From Bacteroidota bacterium (GTDB lineage Bacteria; Bacteroidota; Bacteroidia; Bacteroidales; VadinHA17): DNA of 55,054 nucleotides. The position numbers and the translations under genes were made by a program. Positions 36,623-47,300 of this stretch are shown here, piece after piece. A model generated the notes under the pieces. That model ran no database searches and was not told the origin of the DNA. It saw only the letters and a program-made list of their open reading frames with translations. Each line of letters begins with the position of its first letter. Position 1 is the first letter of the stretch. The stretch spans positions 1 through 55,054 of the forward strand of contig JADKBL010000030.1 in NCBI GenBank assembly GCA_016718875.1, in the 5' to 3' direction.

Positions 36623-36868
36623 TTAATCTTTAATCATGTCCTGTGCCAGATCAAGTATTGTTGTATCATCAAATGTCACAATTCCGCCTCCGGGCCCCTG
36701 TTCAAAATGTATACCGACGCTTTGTCCCTTGTCAAAATTTCTCCCTCCGAAGTAGTTTCTTACTGTCTCCTCTTCAAGATTCAGTTTTTCAGCAATCCTC
36801 CTCATACTACCGGAGGGTAACTGGTCTTTGATCTTTCGAAGCTCATTAAATGTGATTGTTCTTGCCAT
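36623..36868 (-). CDS. Small helix-turn-helix DNA-binding protein
   Basis: About 81 residues from MARTITFNELRKIKDQLP; an ATG three codons upstream is also possible. The segment SGSMRRIAEKLNLEEETVRNYFGG has the spacing of a helix-turn-helix with a recognition helix (EETVRNYF). It is followed by a short Gly-rich stretch (EQGPGGGIV) and an acidic tail. It is probably a small transcriptional regulator or nucleoid-associated protein of Bacteroidota. It is followed by a terminator and stands alone. Confidence 0.72.
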   Translation of the reverse strand: MARTITFNELRKIKDQLPSGSMRRIAEKLNLEEETVRNYFGGRNFDKGQSVGIHFEQGPGGGIVTFDDTTILDLAQDMIKD

Positions 36869-36950
36869 GGTATCCATATTTTAAGTCGTTTAAATAGTTA
36901 AACAAAAAAGGTTATGACTCAAAGTTAACTAAAAACAAGTAATGTGATAG

Positions 36951-37712
36951 TCAACTATTCAATTTTTTCATAAGTGAAAGGAATAATTCAAGTCCTTTTT
37001 TCTTCTCATCATTAAGGCTGAAATCAATATTTTCTGTCAGGTACTCTTTGAGCACAGTCCCTGTAATTGCGCCATTATCTCCGATACTTCTGACAACTGC
37101 ATCAATATCAGTTACTCCTGTTTTAAGGGCAGCGTTGAAATCGGCTATAAATGCAGGATCTATTATTTTATTGGCTGTCCAGCAGGCAAATACAAACGGA
37201 AGACCGGTGAATTTCTTCCATTCCATTGAAAGATCTATGCCTGATCTGAACCTCTTTTCATATTCAAAACACTGATCTCCTATCAGTACAACAGCCTCAT
37301 TACATTTTACATTCAGAAAATCAAATCCTTCCGTGGTATTTATCCAACTGAAGCTTCGTTTCCACCAGTATTGTGCCAGAACCTTCACCAGGTTAACAGA
37401 GGTTTTCGATCTGTAATCGAGATAAATCGTATCGAGCTCTTCAAATGAGCAGTTACATAGGAGCATGACTGTCCTGACATTTCCGTTGGATCCGATGCAG
37501 TAATCGCTTATTATATGATAATCACTTAGTTGTAATAAGGCGGCAACAGGAATCAGCCCGATATCAGCCCTGTTGCTGATTAATTTTGCGGCACAATCTG
37601 CCGGATGGTCTGTCTCAAGTATTATCCTCTCCTCGAACCCGCTCTCCTTTAATCCATAAATAAATGGATAAGTATTGGCATATTTAACTGCCGATATCCT
37701 GATTTTATCCAT
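36951..37712 (-). CDS. mqnA: Chorismate dehydratase of the futalosine menaquinone pathway
   Basis: About 253 residues from MDKIRISAVKYANTYPFIYGL; in-frame upstream Met codons (37718, 37751) lack support. The start motif (I-x-x-V-x-Y-x-N-T-x-P) is typical of MqnA/MqnD, as are ISNRADIGLIPVAAL and VVLIGDQCFEYEKRF. MqnA converts chorismate to 3-enolpyruvoylbenzoate, the first step of the alternative menaquinone route. Length and motifs favour MqnA over MqnD. It is divergent from purB, and their 5' regions are back to back. Confidence 0.85.
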   Translation of the reverse strand: MDKIRISAVKYANTYPFIYGLKESGFEERIILETDHPADCAAKLISNRADIGLIPVAALLQLSDYHIISDYCIGSNGNVRTVMLLCNCSFEELDTIYLDYRSKTSVNLVKVLAQYWWKRSFSWINTTEGFDFLNVKCNEAVVLIGDQCFEYEKRFRSGIDLSMEWKKFTGLPFVFACWTANKIIDPAFIADFNAALKTGVTDIDAVVRSIGDNGAITGTVLKEYLTENIDFSLNDEKKKGLELFLSLMKKLNS

Positions 37713-37740
37713 TACCATTTTTTTCAAACATCTAAAATAG

Positions 37741-37748
37741 TATTTTTG
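37741..37748 (+). promoter_or_regulatory. Candidate -7 element for purB
   Basis: TATTTTTG fits TAnnTTTG and lies 42 bases before the purB ATG. The -33 element is unclear. Confidence 0.4.
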
Positions 37749-37790
37749 CATGTAATCTTAATAACAACTGAAAACTCATTCTTGTTAATA

Positions 37791-39134
37791 ATGGAATTAA
37801 ATTCCCTGACAGCAATATCGCCCCTTGACGGACGATACAGAAGCAAGGTCGATGAGCTTCACCTCTATTTTTCGGAATTCGGACTTATCAGATACCGGCT
37901 GATGGTGGAGATAGAGTATTTTATTGCTCTTTGCGGTATACCTCTTCCTCAGCTTTCTGATTTCAGAAAAGAGGAATTCAAGCAGCTTCGTTCAATCTAT
38001 GAAGATTTTGATCAGGCTGATGCTGAAAAGATTAAGGAACGTGAAAAGATCACGAACCATGATATCAAAGCAATAGAATATTTTCTGAAGGAGAAGTTTT
38101 TCCAGTCCGGATGGGGCAGATGGAGCGAATTTATTCATTTTGGACTTACTTCACAGGATATCAATAACACTGCTGTTCCTCTATCAATTAAGGATGCTCT
38201 GATAAATGTCTATTTTCCTATTCTGTATGAGTTAAGGGAAACCCTTGCAAATCTGGCTGATGACTGGAAGGATATTCCAATGCTAGGGCGTACGCATGGT
38301 CAGCCGGCTTCTCCGACGAGACTTGGTAAAGAGATACAGGTATTCATTGCCAGGATTGATGGTCAGACAAAATATTTCGGACAGATTCCTTTTTCAGCAA
38401 AGTTTGGCGGCGCTACCGGAAATTTCAATGCACATAAGGCAGCATATCCTGATATTGACTGGATTTCTTTTGCCAATAACTTTGTTAATGAGGAGCTTGG
38501 ACTGCAAAGGTCTCATCCGACAACACAGATAGAGCACTATGATAATCTTGCTGCCTTGTTCGATAATATGCGCAGGATCAATACGATACTTATTGATATG
38601 GCAAGAGATATATGGACCTATATATCAATGGAATATTTTTCTCAGAAGATAAAGAAAGGTGAGATAGGTTCATCAGCAATGCCTCATAAGGTAAATCCAA
38701 TAGATTTTGAGAACGGAGAGGGAAATCTTGGCTATGCAAATGCGATCTTTGAGCATCTGTCAATGAAATTGCCTCTATCAAGGCTGCAGCGTGACCTTAC
38801 CGATTCAACAGTTCTCAGGAATGTGGGAGTTCCCATTGGACACTCAGTACTGGCATTCAGCTCAATTCTTAAAGGACTAAATAAGCTGATAGTTAACAGG
38901 GAGAAAATTAAAAATGACCTTGATAATAACTGGGCCGTTGTTGCCGAAGCGATTCAGACAATAATGAGGCGTGAGGGCTATCCTAATCCGTATGAAGCTC
39001 TTCTGGAACTGACACGGACAAATCAGAAAATAACAAGTGAATCTATTTTTCTCTTTATAGAAAGTCTTGATCTCAGCGATGAAGTAAAAGCAGAACTGAA
39101 GGCTATTACTCCTCATAATTACACAGGTTTTTAA
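37791..39134 (+). CDS. purB: Adenylosuccinate lyase
   Basis: Cleaves SAICAR and adenylosuccinate in purine synthesis. 447 residues from ATG 37791 (MELNSLTAISPLDGRYRSKV, the standard PurB start); an upstream in-frame TTG/ATG is not credible. The fumarase-superfamily signature GSSAMPHKVNPIDFEN carries the flexible catalytic loop. FIHFGLTSQDINNTA and GRTHGQPASPT hold the conserved Ser and His. The type with a DGRY N-terminus and about 450 residues matches E. coli PurB. It is followed 14 bases later by the ABC exporter. Confidence 0.95.
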   Translation: MELNSLTAISPLDGRYRSKVDELHLYFSEFGLIRYRLMVEIEYFIALCGIPLPQLSDFRKEEFKQLRSIYEDFDQADAEKIKEREKITNHDIKAIEYFLKEKFFQSGWGRWSEFIHFGLTSQDINNTAVPLSIKDALINVYFPILYELRETLANLADDWKDIPMLGRTHGQPASPTRLGKEIQVFIARIDGQTKYFGQIPFSAKFGGATGNFNAHKAAYPDIDWISFANNFVNEELGLQRSHPTTQIEHYDNLAALFDNMRRINTILIDMARDIWTYISMEYFSQKIKKGEIGSSAMPHKVNPIDFENGEGNLGYANAIFEHLSMKLPLSRLQRDLTDSTVLRNVGVPIGHSVLAFSSILKGLNKLIVNREKIKNDLDNNWAVVAEAIQTIMRREGYPNPYEALLELTRTNQKITSESIFLFIESLDLSDEVKAELKAITPHNYTGF

Positions 39135-39148
39135 ACCAATTAAGGTAA

Positions 39149-40960
39149 ATGAAGAATATCCGGTTACTGCTAAAATACTTTGCCCCTTATCGCTGGTCTG
39201 CTATAAAAAGCATTGGTTATAACATCCTTGGAGGACTTTTTGCATTGTTTTCTTTTTCGCTTGTTGTCCCATTTCTTAAGATCCTGTTCAACCAAATAGA
39301 GGTAGTGCCTCACCCCGGCGAGTTTCAGGTTACATTCAGTTATATACAGGAATTTTTTCGTCATTATCTTTCAGCGTTTATTGAGCATAATGGCAAATCA
39401 GGTGCTCTGATGTTCGTTGTAGTGATTGTTATTGTAGCGAGCCTGTTCAAGAATACATTTATCTTCCTGGCCAATAACAGTATAGCATATATCCGTTCAT
39501 GCACGGTTCGTGATCTCCGGAGAAAACTATACGATAAGTTTCTTAAACTTCCGATTTCGTTTTTCACTGATACCAGGAAAGGAGATGTGATGACAAGGAT
39601 CTCCAATGATGTACAGGAAATTGAAATTTCTGTAATTGCATCATTGACAATGCTATTCAGGGATCCGATGTATATTGTAATATTTGTAATATATCTCTTT
39701 GTATCCAATTACCAGCTTACTCTTTTTGCCATGGTACTTCTTCCTATAAGCGGTTGGCTGATCGGAAGAGCGAGCCGTACTCTGAGATCATCTTCGCTGC
39801 ACGGACAGGATAATCTTGGAAAACTCCTGACAGTTGTGGAAGAGACTCTTACAGGACTCAGAATTGTCAAGGTTTTTAATGCAGAACGCAAAATGCAGAA
39901 GCAGTTTGCAGCTGCAAATGAAAGATATTCAAAGATTTTCAAACGGGTAACAAGGAAATATTTTCTTGCTTCACCCCTGAGTGAGTTTTTATCTACAATT
40001 GTTTTAATGATGCTTTTATATGCCGGTGGTACAATGGCGTTGAAAGGGACAGGAATAATGTTACCTGAACAGCTGATAGCCTACCTCATTATCTTTTCGC
40101 AGATTATACAGCCGGCAAAAAACATAACAACAGCATATTTCAGCATTCAGAAAGGGATGGCTTCAATTCAGAGGGTTGATGAGATTATCGATGCGGAAGA
40201 GAAGATTGTTGAGAAGGAGAATGCAATATCCAAGGAAGGCTTTAATGAATCAATTGAATTCAGAGGCGTATGGTACGGGTATAACAGCGAACCGGTTTTG
40301 AAAGATATAAATCTGACTATCAGAAAAGGTCAGACAGTTGCAATTGTAGGGAAATCCGGAGCCGGAAAGTCAACGTTGGCCGATCTCCTTCCCAGGCTTA
40401 TTGATGTTGATAAGGGGGCAGTTCTTATTGATGGCATTGATGTTCGAGATATGAAGCTGAAGGATCTCCGCTATCTTATGGGAATGGTAAGTCAGTCTCC
40501 TATTCTTTTCAATACTACCTTTACCGAGAATATCGCATTCGGAATGGATACCGCTGAAAAAGAAAAGGTTGAAAATGCTGCCAGAATAGCAAATGCTCAT
40601 GACTTTATTACGGACACAGAGGCCGGATACGAAACTTATGTCGGAGAATCAGGAAATAAATTAAGCGGTGGTCAGCGTCAGAGGATAAGCATTGCAAGGG
40701 CAATAATGGCAAATCCACCCATTCTGATACTTGATGAAGCCACCTCTGCACTTGATACAGAGTCGGAACGTCTGGTACAGGATGCAATCCTGAACCTGAT
40801 GAAAAGCAGGACTTCACTTGTAATTGCCCATCGTCTTTCAACAATACAGCATGCCGATATTATTGTTGTACTTGATGAAGGCAGGATAGTTGAGACAGGA
40901 ACACATGAGGAGCTTGTAAGCAGATCAGACGGTTTCTATAAGAAACAGCAGGCAATCTAG
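39149..40960 (+). CDS. MsbA-like ABC exporter (fused TMD-NBD)
   Basis: 603 residues: six membrane segments in about 1-330, then the nucleotide-binding domain. Walker A is VGKSGAGKST, the signature LSGGQRQRISIARAI and Walker B ILILDEATSALD; the switch His is in IAHRLST. Order and size match homodimeric half-transporters of the MsbA/lipid-A flippase or multidrug type. Bacteroidota carry one close to housekeeping genes, consistent with a lipid-export role, but the substrate cannot be read here. It probably shares transcription with purB (14-base gap). Confidence 0.9.
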   Translation: MKNIRLLLKYFAPYRWSAIKSIGYNILGGLFALFSFSLVVPFLKILFNQIEVVPHPGEFQVTFSYIQEFFRHYLSAFIEHNGKSGALMFVVVIVIVASLFKNTFIFLANNSIAYIRSCTVRDLRRKLYDKFLKLPISFFTDTRKGDVMTRISNDVQEIEISVIASLTMLFRDPMYIVIFVIYLFVSNYQLTLFAMVLLPISGWLIGRASRTLRSSSLHGQDNLGKLLTVVEETLTGLRIVKVFNAERKMQKQFAAANERYSKIFKRVTRKYFLASPLSEFLSTIVLMMLLYAGGTMALKGTGIMLPEQLIAYLIIFSQIIQPAKNITTAYFSIQKGMASIQRVDEIIDAEEKIVEKENAISKEGFNESIEFRGVWYGYNSEPVLKDINLTIRKGQTVAIVGKSGAGKSTLADLLPRLIDVDKGAVLIDGIDVRDMKLKDLRYLMGMVSQSPILFNTTFTENIAFGMDTAEKEKVENAARIANAHDFITDTEAGYETYVGESGNKLSGGQRQRISIARAIMANPPILILDEATSALDTESERLVQDAILNLMKSRTSLVIAHRLSTIQHADIIVVLDEGRIVETGTHEELVSRSDGFYKKQQAI

Positions 40961-41119
40961 CTGAGGGAGGAGGGGGAGACGGGGAGAGGGGGGGGTAGAT
41001 ATGAGATATGAGATGTGAAGTCAGTCAGAGAATAAGACTGAAGGGAAAAGAGGTTCCCCTCCTGGGAGGGGTGGGGGTGGGTTAGATCGGATTAAGATAT
41101 ATTATATAATATAATAGAT
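40961..41119. repeat. Low-complexity intergenic DNA with a G-rich element
   Basis: A purine-rich stretch (about 40964-40996), three heptamer units ATATGAG, ATATGAG, ATGTGAA (40999-41019), then a G-rich element at about 41053-41084 (TTCCCCTCC...GGGAGGGG...GTGGGGGTGGGTTA). An inverted relative of the last part is at 48730-48780. No coding signal. Confidence 0.6.
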
Positions 41120-42958
41120 ATGAGGGTTTCTAATAAAAAGACTGACATGTTAAGACGTTTAATAATTATAGCTTCTTTATTTTTTTCTATTTTCTCAATG
41201 CAGGCGCAAAAGGGAAACCATTCATTTGAATTCAGCCCAACTGAATTTCTTCTTGACGGTAAACCTTTTCAGATAATTGCCGGCGAAATGCATCCTGCAA
41301 GAATTCCGGAGGAGTACTGGCGCCACAGGATCCAGATGGCTAAAGCAATGGGATGCAATACAATATCTGCTTATATCTTCTGGAACTATCATGAATCGGA
41401 AGAGGGTGTTTATGATTTCGAAACAGGTAACCATAACCTTGCTCAGTTCTTTCAGATTGTACAGGAGGAGGGATTGTTTCTTATAGTTCGTCCCGGACCA
41501 TATGTATGTGCCGAATGGGAACTCGGAGGTATACCTCCATACCTTCTTCGTATCCCTGATATAAAGCTTCGTTGTATGGATCCAAGGTATATGGCTGCAG
41601 CTGAAAAATATATTGGAAAGCTTGCTGAAGTTATAAAACCATTTATGGTCACAAAGGGCGGCCCGCTTCTTATGATTCAGATTGAGAACGAATACGGAAG
41701 TTATGGTAATGACCGTAATTATATGACAAGACTGAAAGAGGTTTGGAAAAATAATGGTATTGATGTTCCTACTTTTACAGGCGACGGGCCAACAACATAT
41801 ATGCTTGAAGCAGGTTCTCTACCGGGAAGTGCAGTTGGTCTTGATTCAGGAAGCTCACTTGCCGACTTTGAACTTGCAGAAAAGATGAACCCTGGCGTTC
41901 CTGTATTCAGCAGTGAGACATACCCGGGTTGGTTGACACACTGGGGTGAAGAGTGGGTAAGGCCTGATACTGCCAACCTACTGAAAGAGGTTAAATTCCT
42001 TATGGACAACAAGAAATCGTTTAATCTCTATGTCATTCATGGAGGTACAAATTTCGGATTCACGGCAGGCGCTAATTCGGGAGGCAAAGGATATGAACCG
42101 GATGTTACTAGTTATGATTATGATGCACCAATAGATGAACAGGGACGGCCTGCACCAAAGTATTTTGCCCTTCGAAACCTGATCGGTTCATATCTTCCCA
42201 AGGGAAAGAAACTGCCTCCTGTACCTGAGCCTATGCCTGTAATGGAACTAACTGCTATTGGTCTTTTACCATTTAATTCAGTCTGGAACATGCTTCCTGA
42301 ACCTGTTGTTTCGGTTCAGCCAAAACCATTCGAGGCTTTAGGACAGGATTATGGTTTTATTCTTTATAAGACAGAACTAATTGGTCATAAATCAGGGAAA
42401 CTTGTTATTACTGAGTTACATGATTATGCCACTGTTTTTCTGAATGGAAACTACATAGGCAAGATAGACAGAAGACTTGGAGAAAATTCAATTGAAATAC
42501 CTGCAAGTGATGTAAAAAATCCTGTACTTGAAATTTTTGTTGAAGCCATGGGCAGAATCAATTTCGCCCAGCATATTATTGACAGAAAGGGAATTACTGA
42601 GAGAGTTACTTTAAATGGAATGACTCTGATGAACTGGCAGATCTATAATTTGCCAATGGACAGGAAGACTATATATGATCTACGTTCCACCGGTAAAAAT
42701 CTTAACAAGCCGGGCCTGATCTTTAAGGGAAACTTTATGGCTATGGAAAAAGGGGATACATTCTTTGATGTTTCTAACTATACAAAAGGAATTATCTGGA
42801 TCAATGGTCATAACCTCGGCAGGTATTGGAACATTGGACCGCAGAAAAGACTATACTGCCCTGATTCATGGATAAAAGAGGGACTTAATGAAGTCATTAT
42901 CTTTGATCTTCATCAGACTGAAGCAAAGCCGATTTTCGGATTTAAAACACTTAACTGA
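41120..42958 (+). CDS. Exported GH35 beta-galactosidase
   Basis: 612 residues with a signal peptide (LRRLIIIASLFFSIFSMQAQ); a second Met at 41147 may be the real start. The GH35 barrel shows VRPGPYVCAEWELGGIPP, with the acid/base in QIENEYGSYG (E191) and the nucleophile in SSETYPGW (E266). After about residue 350 come jelly-roll domains ending GRYWNIGPQKRLYCPDSW. It should remove terminal beta-galactose from oligosaccharides or glycoconjugates in the periplasm or at the surface. It opens the 41-49 kb hydrolase block, convergent with the rest. Confidence 0.93.
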   Translation: MRVSNKKTDMLRRLIIIASLFFSIFSMQAQKGNHSFEFSPTEFLLDGKPFQIIAGEMHPARIPEEYWRHRIQMAKAMGCNTISAYIFWNYHESEEGVYDFETGNHNLAQFFQIVQEEGLFLIVRPGPYVCAEWELGGIPPYLLRIPDIKLRCMDPRYMAAAEKYIGKLAEVIKPFMVTKGGPLLMIQIENEYGSYGNDRNYMTRLKEVWKNNGIDVPTFTGDGPTTYMLEAGSLPGSAVGLDSGSSLADFELAEKMNPGVPVFSSETYPGWLTHWGEEWVRPDTANLLKEVKFLMDNKKSFNLYVIHGGTNFGFTAGANSGGKGYEPDVTSYDYDAPIDEQGRPAPKYFALRNLIGSYLPKGKKLPPVPEPMPVMELTAIGLLPFNSVWNMLPEPVVSVQPKPFEALGQDYGFILYKTELIGHKSGKLVITELHDYATVFLNGNYIGKIDRRLGENSIEIPASDVKNPVLEIFVEAMGRINFAQHIIDRKGITERVTLNGMTLMNWQIYNLPMDRKTIYDLRSTGKNLNKPGLIFKGNFMAMEKGDTFFDVSNYTKGIIWINGHNLGRYWNIGPQKRLYCPDSWIKEGLNEVIIFDLHQTEAKPIFGFKTLN

Positions 42959-42973
42959 CAGTAAGGAAAATTG

Positions 42974-43046
42974 AATCTGCGCGAATCAGCGTGAATCAGC
43001 GGGAAAATAATTATTTAGCCCGCAGATTACGCAGATTAACGCTGAT
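42974..43046. repeat. Inverted intergenic repeat between convergent genes
   Basis: The left arm (42974-43003, containing AATCTGCGCGAATCAGCG) and right arm (43019-43046, containing CCCGCAGATTACGCAG) are largely complementary around a short AT loop. CGCAGATTACGCAGATT-type elements are widespread in environmental bacterial genomes. Located between two convergent genes, it could serve as a terminator-like hairpin. Confidence 0.6.
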
Positions 43047-43069
43047 CGAAATACTCTAGGGTTTATGCT

Positions 43070-44341
43070 TTAAAACTGATGAATTATATCAATATATTTA
43101 TCAGCCAGTTTCTTCTCAACTCCGGGCATAAACTTAGTTACACGAACTTCGTAGCCGCCTTCCGGAAACATCTTATCGGTGCAGATATAACCGCTAGAAC
43201 CATTGCAATGAGTCACCACTATTGTTCCCGAATAGGGTGAGCGGTTCTTAATATCCATTCCTATCTCATTTACAAGCTCACCGGAAACACCTGAAATTAC
43301 CAGATCACCTATCTTGAAGACGGTTAGCCTGATTTCTCCATCTGGTGCAGGCTCCATTTTATCGACGGTGAGATCAGCAGATGCCGGTTTTTTTCCGGGA
43401 AATGGCATAATGTAGTTTGCTGTCTGTACTTCTTTTAAAGGATAGGTCTTTACATCAGCCAGAATCCTGTTCGCCTCCATCGCTACATGGAAACCAACAG
43501 CCTCAATTTCAGTGAAATTCTTCCCGGGACCATACAATGGATTAATGTCACCTGAAGCACCGGCTGTAACTGCCACAACTACATTGTTACCGATATTTTT
43601 CTTAATATGCCTTGCTGCTGCACCCGGCCAGTCACCGGTAACAAGTGTATTATCCTGTCCGCTGACAGTCCCGTGGCATGGCCAGTTAACAAGTACTGCA
43701 ATTGTTTTATTGTTCAGATCATCAAATCTGGTAACCACAAGGTCATGATCACAGGGGCCTTCCGGATTCCTGCCAAGAATGATAGATCCGTTTGCAGCAA
43801 GGGCCCTGCGATTGATGTTCATTTTACATTCACCTTTGCTTATTCCCATCTTAACCGGTACAGGATTTTTAGTTGCTGCTGCTGACAATGCTATCAGCCT
43901 TTCTTTCAGGAATTTTACGTATGCAGGTACAGTATTTGTAGCATCTGAATCGGTTGAACGGGGTGAAGGAGCACCATGATTATGAACTGTTGTGATCATA
44001 ATATTTTCAGCAGATACACCTGACGCTTTCGAAAGATCTGCCTTCAGCTCATCAACAAAGGCAGTGGTAAAGCTGAGCAGATCAATTGTTAAAATAAGCG
44101 CTTTGATCTTTTCTCCGGAAAAGTAGAGTGCGGATGCATATAAACTGTCGTGAATACCTGTTGATGGTTCAGTGCGACCGGCATAACCAGCCATTACAGT
44201 TGGTGCAGGAGGTGTGATATTTACCTGACTGACTCCCATTTTTACAACTGAATTATCGGTACTCTTATTCTGGCAATACACAATAGAAGATAATGCCAGG
44301 ATCAGTACAGAAAAAATAAATGAAAGAACTGTCTTTTTCAT
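43070..44341 (-). CDS. Neutral/alkaline ceramidase-like protein (N-terminal domain only)
   Basis: About 423 residues from MKKTVLSFIFSVLILALSSIVYC (signal peptide); an upstream Met overlaps the neighbouring gene. The metal-ligand motifs TTVHNHGAPS and NWPCHGTV match the neutral-ceramidase N-terminal domain. The family's catalytic hexapeptide GDVSPN reads GDINPL here, with Asn (residue 267) replacing the nucleophilic Ser. The C-terminal immunoglobulin-like domain of true ceramidases is absent. It is probably an exported metal-dependent amidase or esterase with an altered substrate. It is 19 bases downstream of the CE4-GH3 gene, in one operon with it. Confidence 0.8.
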   Translation of the reverse strand: MKKTVLSFIFSVLILALSSIVYCQNKSTDNSVVKMGVSQVNITPPAPTVMAGYAGRTEPSTGIHDSLYASALYFSGEKIKALILTIDLLSFTTAFVDELKADLSKASGVSAENIMITTVHNHGAPSPRSTDSDATNTVPAYVKFLKERLIALSAAATKNPVPVKMGISKGECKMNINRRALAANGSIILGRNPEGPCDHDLVVTRFDDLNNKTIAVLVNWPCHGTVSGQDNTLVTGDWPGAAARHIKKNIGNNVVVAVTAGASGDINPLYGPGKNFTEIEAVGFHVAMEANRILADVKTYPLKEVQTANYIMPFPGKKPASADLTVDKMEPAPDGEIRLTVFKIGDLVISGVSGELVNEIGMDIKNRSPYSGTIVVTHCNGSSGYICTDKMFPEGGYEVRVTKFMPGVEKKLADKYIDIIHQF

Positions 44342-44360
44342 ATGTCTGGTTATTAAATGG

Positions 44361-47300
44361 TTATTTAATTTCAAATGAGCCCTTTACCCTGATATCCTTT
44401 GATGAACTACCCACCATCACATCAAAAGCTCCGGGTTCAACTACCTTTTCCATATTCTTATTATAAAGAGCCAGGTCATCATGTTTGAGTTTGAAACTGA
44501 CTGTTTTCTTTTCACCTGCTTTAAGAGATATTTTGGAGAAACCTTTAAGCTCTTTTACAGGTACGGTAACCGTTGCAATCAGATCTCTGATATATAGCTG
44601 AACAACTTCTTTCCCGTCCTTTGAACCGGTGTTTTTAACATCAACGCTGATATTTATTTCACCATAAGCCCCGGTCGATAAGGGAGTTACCTGCAGGTTT
44701 GAATATTCAAAGTGTGTATAACTCAAACCATATCCGAATTCCCACAGAGGTGTTGCCGGCATATCAGCATATGCTTTTCCCCATCCTTCAGTTATCCAGT
44801 TCTCCTTTTCCGGCATGTAGTTGTAGTATGAAGGAAGCTGTCCTGAATGCCTGGGAACTGTAATTGTCAGCTTACCACTGGGATTGCAGTCTCCGAAAAG
44901 TATGTCTGCCACTGCAACGCCTCCCATTTCACCCGGAATCCATGCCTCTACAATAGCAGGTATTTTTTCCGCAGCCCATCTGATTGAAAGCGGCCGGCCA
45001 TTAATTAGAACAAGAACCACAGGTGTTCCTGTTTCATAAACAGCCTTAAGAAGTTCTTCCTGTGATCCTGTAAGATCGAGACTGGCAACATCATAGCCTT
45101 CTCCGTCAGTTCCTGTCTTATCAGGTGCACCCCATTCATTTTCGCCCAGAACTACAATTGCAATATCAGATTCTTTTGCGATTTTTTTGGCTCCGGCAAT
45201 ATCCTTATTCTTATCACCAATCACATCACACCCTTTGGCATATTTTACAAGGGTCTTGTTTCCTGCCTTGCTTTTTACACCTTCAAGAATAGTCACAATA
45301 TCCTGCAATACTGTCTTTGAAGTGTAATCACCAAGCTGATTTTTCTCGTTATCAGCATTTGGACCAATAACAGCAATGCTTCTGATCTCCTTTTTCAACG
45401 GCAGCAGATTCTTCTCATTTTTAAGCAGAACGATACCTTCCCTGGCTGCTTCAAGTGTAAGGTTACGACTCTCTTCAGTATGTGTGACTTTTACCGCCCT
45501 GGCAGGATCAACATATGGATTTTCAAATAATCCAAGCCTGTATTTCTGTTCAAGGATCCGTGTTACTGCTCTGTCAATCAATTCCATAGATACTTTTCCC
45601 TCCTTTACATTCTCAATCATTGGTTTTATATAACCATTCTCATAGGAGATACCTACGTCAAGCCCTGCTTTAAGAGCCAGTTCTCCTGTCTCTTTTTCAT
45701 TGGCTGCCAAACGCATATAAGACAACGTGCCCAATCCGCCTCCTTCACTAAGTACAAGCCCTTTGAATCCGAATTCCTCCCTGAGTATTTTTGTCAGAAT
45801 GAATTCATTGCCATGGGTAGGTATTCTGTCGATAGCCGGATATGTAGCCATTACACCTAAGGCCCCGGCTTCCTTTATCCCGGCTTCCCAGGGGGGCAGA
45901 AATACTTCTCTCAGAGTTCTTTCGGATATTTCCATTGCTCCGCGCTCAAGACCGCTTGCAGGCTGACTTTGTCCCGGATAATGACAAAGTCCGGAAACAA
46001 CTTTATCCTTTGCAGTGAGGTCAGTGCCCTGTACTGCCCTGACAATTGTTTTCGCCATCTGTGAGCAAAACCATGGGTCTTCACTGTATCCTTCCTGGTT
46101 CCTTCCCAGTCTCGGATCTCTGTTAGGCTCGACTACCAGTGTGAAAATCTGATGAATACCGACTGCTCTTGCTTCCCTTGCAGCGACAGTATAAATATTT
46201 TTAATCAGATCGAGGTTCCATGTACTGCCCAGCGCCAGCCCTTCAGGAAATATTGTTCCCCCTGAACACATTAGTCCGTGAGTGCCCTCCTCTGTCTGCA
46301 AAAGAGGAATACCTAACCGTGTTTTTTCAATTGCTGTTTTCTGAAGCTCATTAAAGAAATTGGCCTGCTGCAAAGTTCCCTGATGAAGGATAGTATTTGC
46401 AAGTGTAAAGAATCCGCCAATTGGGCCCGGCATCCCATCGAATGTCCCCTCTGACAGCTTTCTTACTGCAATTGTCTTTTCCTCTGTGGTTCTTCCAAGT
46501 GGACCTTCATAAACACAGGGCATATTCATCTGACCGATCTTTTCTTCCAAAGTCATTTTTCCAAGGAGGTCAGCAACCCTCACATTTACAGGATATACCG
46601 GATTTTTATATACAGGAAGAGGTGAATAAACCATTTCGCCTCTCTTCTCTTTTACATATGCTGCAATGTTGTGAACATTATCTATCCAGATGCCATTTGC
46701 CGGATCGGAAGCATATTTGCATATTGCTTCCAGGGTGGCAAGCCTTGATGTCTGAACTCCATCATCATTCATTTCATGCCCTGCCAGAACCAGCCACTGC
46801 CCATTAGTTTTTGCAGTTTCAATCAGTTTAAGGATCTGGTCAAATGACTTTCCATCGAGTTCCATACCTGTCAGCTGAGCCATATCACAGTAGGAGGGAT
46901 CGTTAGCAGCCTCATCGAGCCATCCGCGACCTGATTCAAATGATGATGCAATTAAAGGAATATAACTTTGGGTATTAATTCCTTTGCCAATAAATTTCTG
47001 ACCGCATGGATATGCGAATGAATTTGGAATGACACCAAGCATTGATTTGATAATATTACTTGCAGAATCGAGTTCACTTTTCATTGAAAGCAACGTATAA
47101 TTTTCAAGAGCCTTCTCTCTTGCCCAGGTGAAATTTCCGGTACATGGATGCAAAACAGAGTGATTTCCAATATCATGACCGTCTTTTACAGCCTTCTTCC
47201 ATCCTTCAAGGCGTAGTAACAGACTGGCGGGTGACACATAGAATGTTCCCTTTACACCGTATTTATCTAGAAGAGGAATTCCTTTATCAATCTGCGATAA

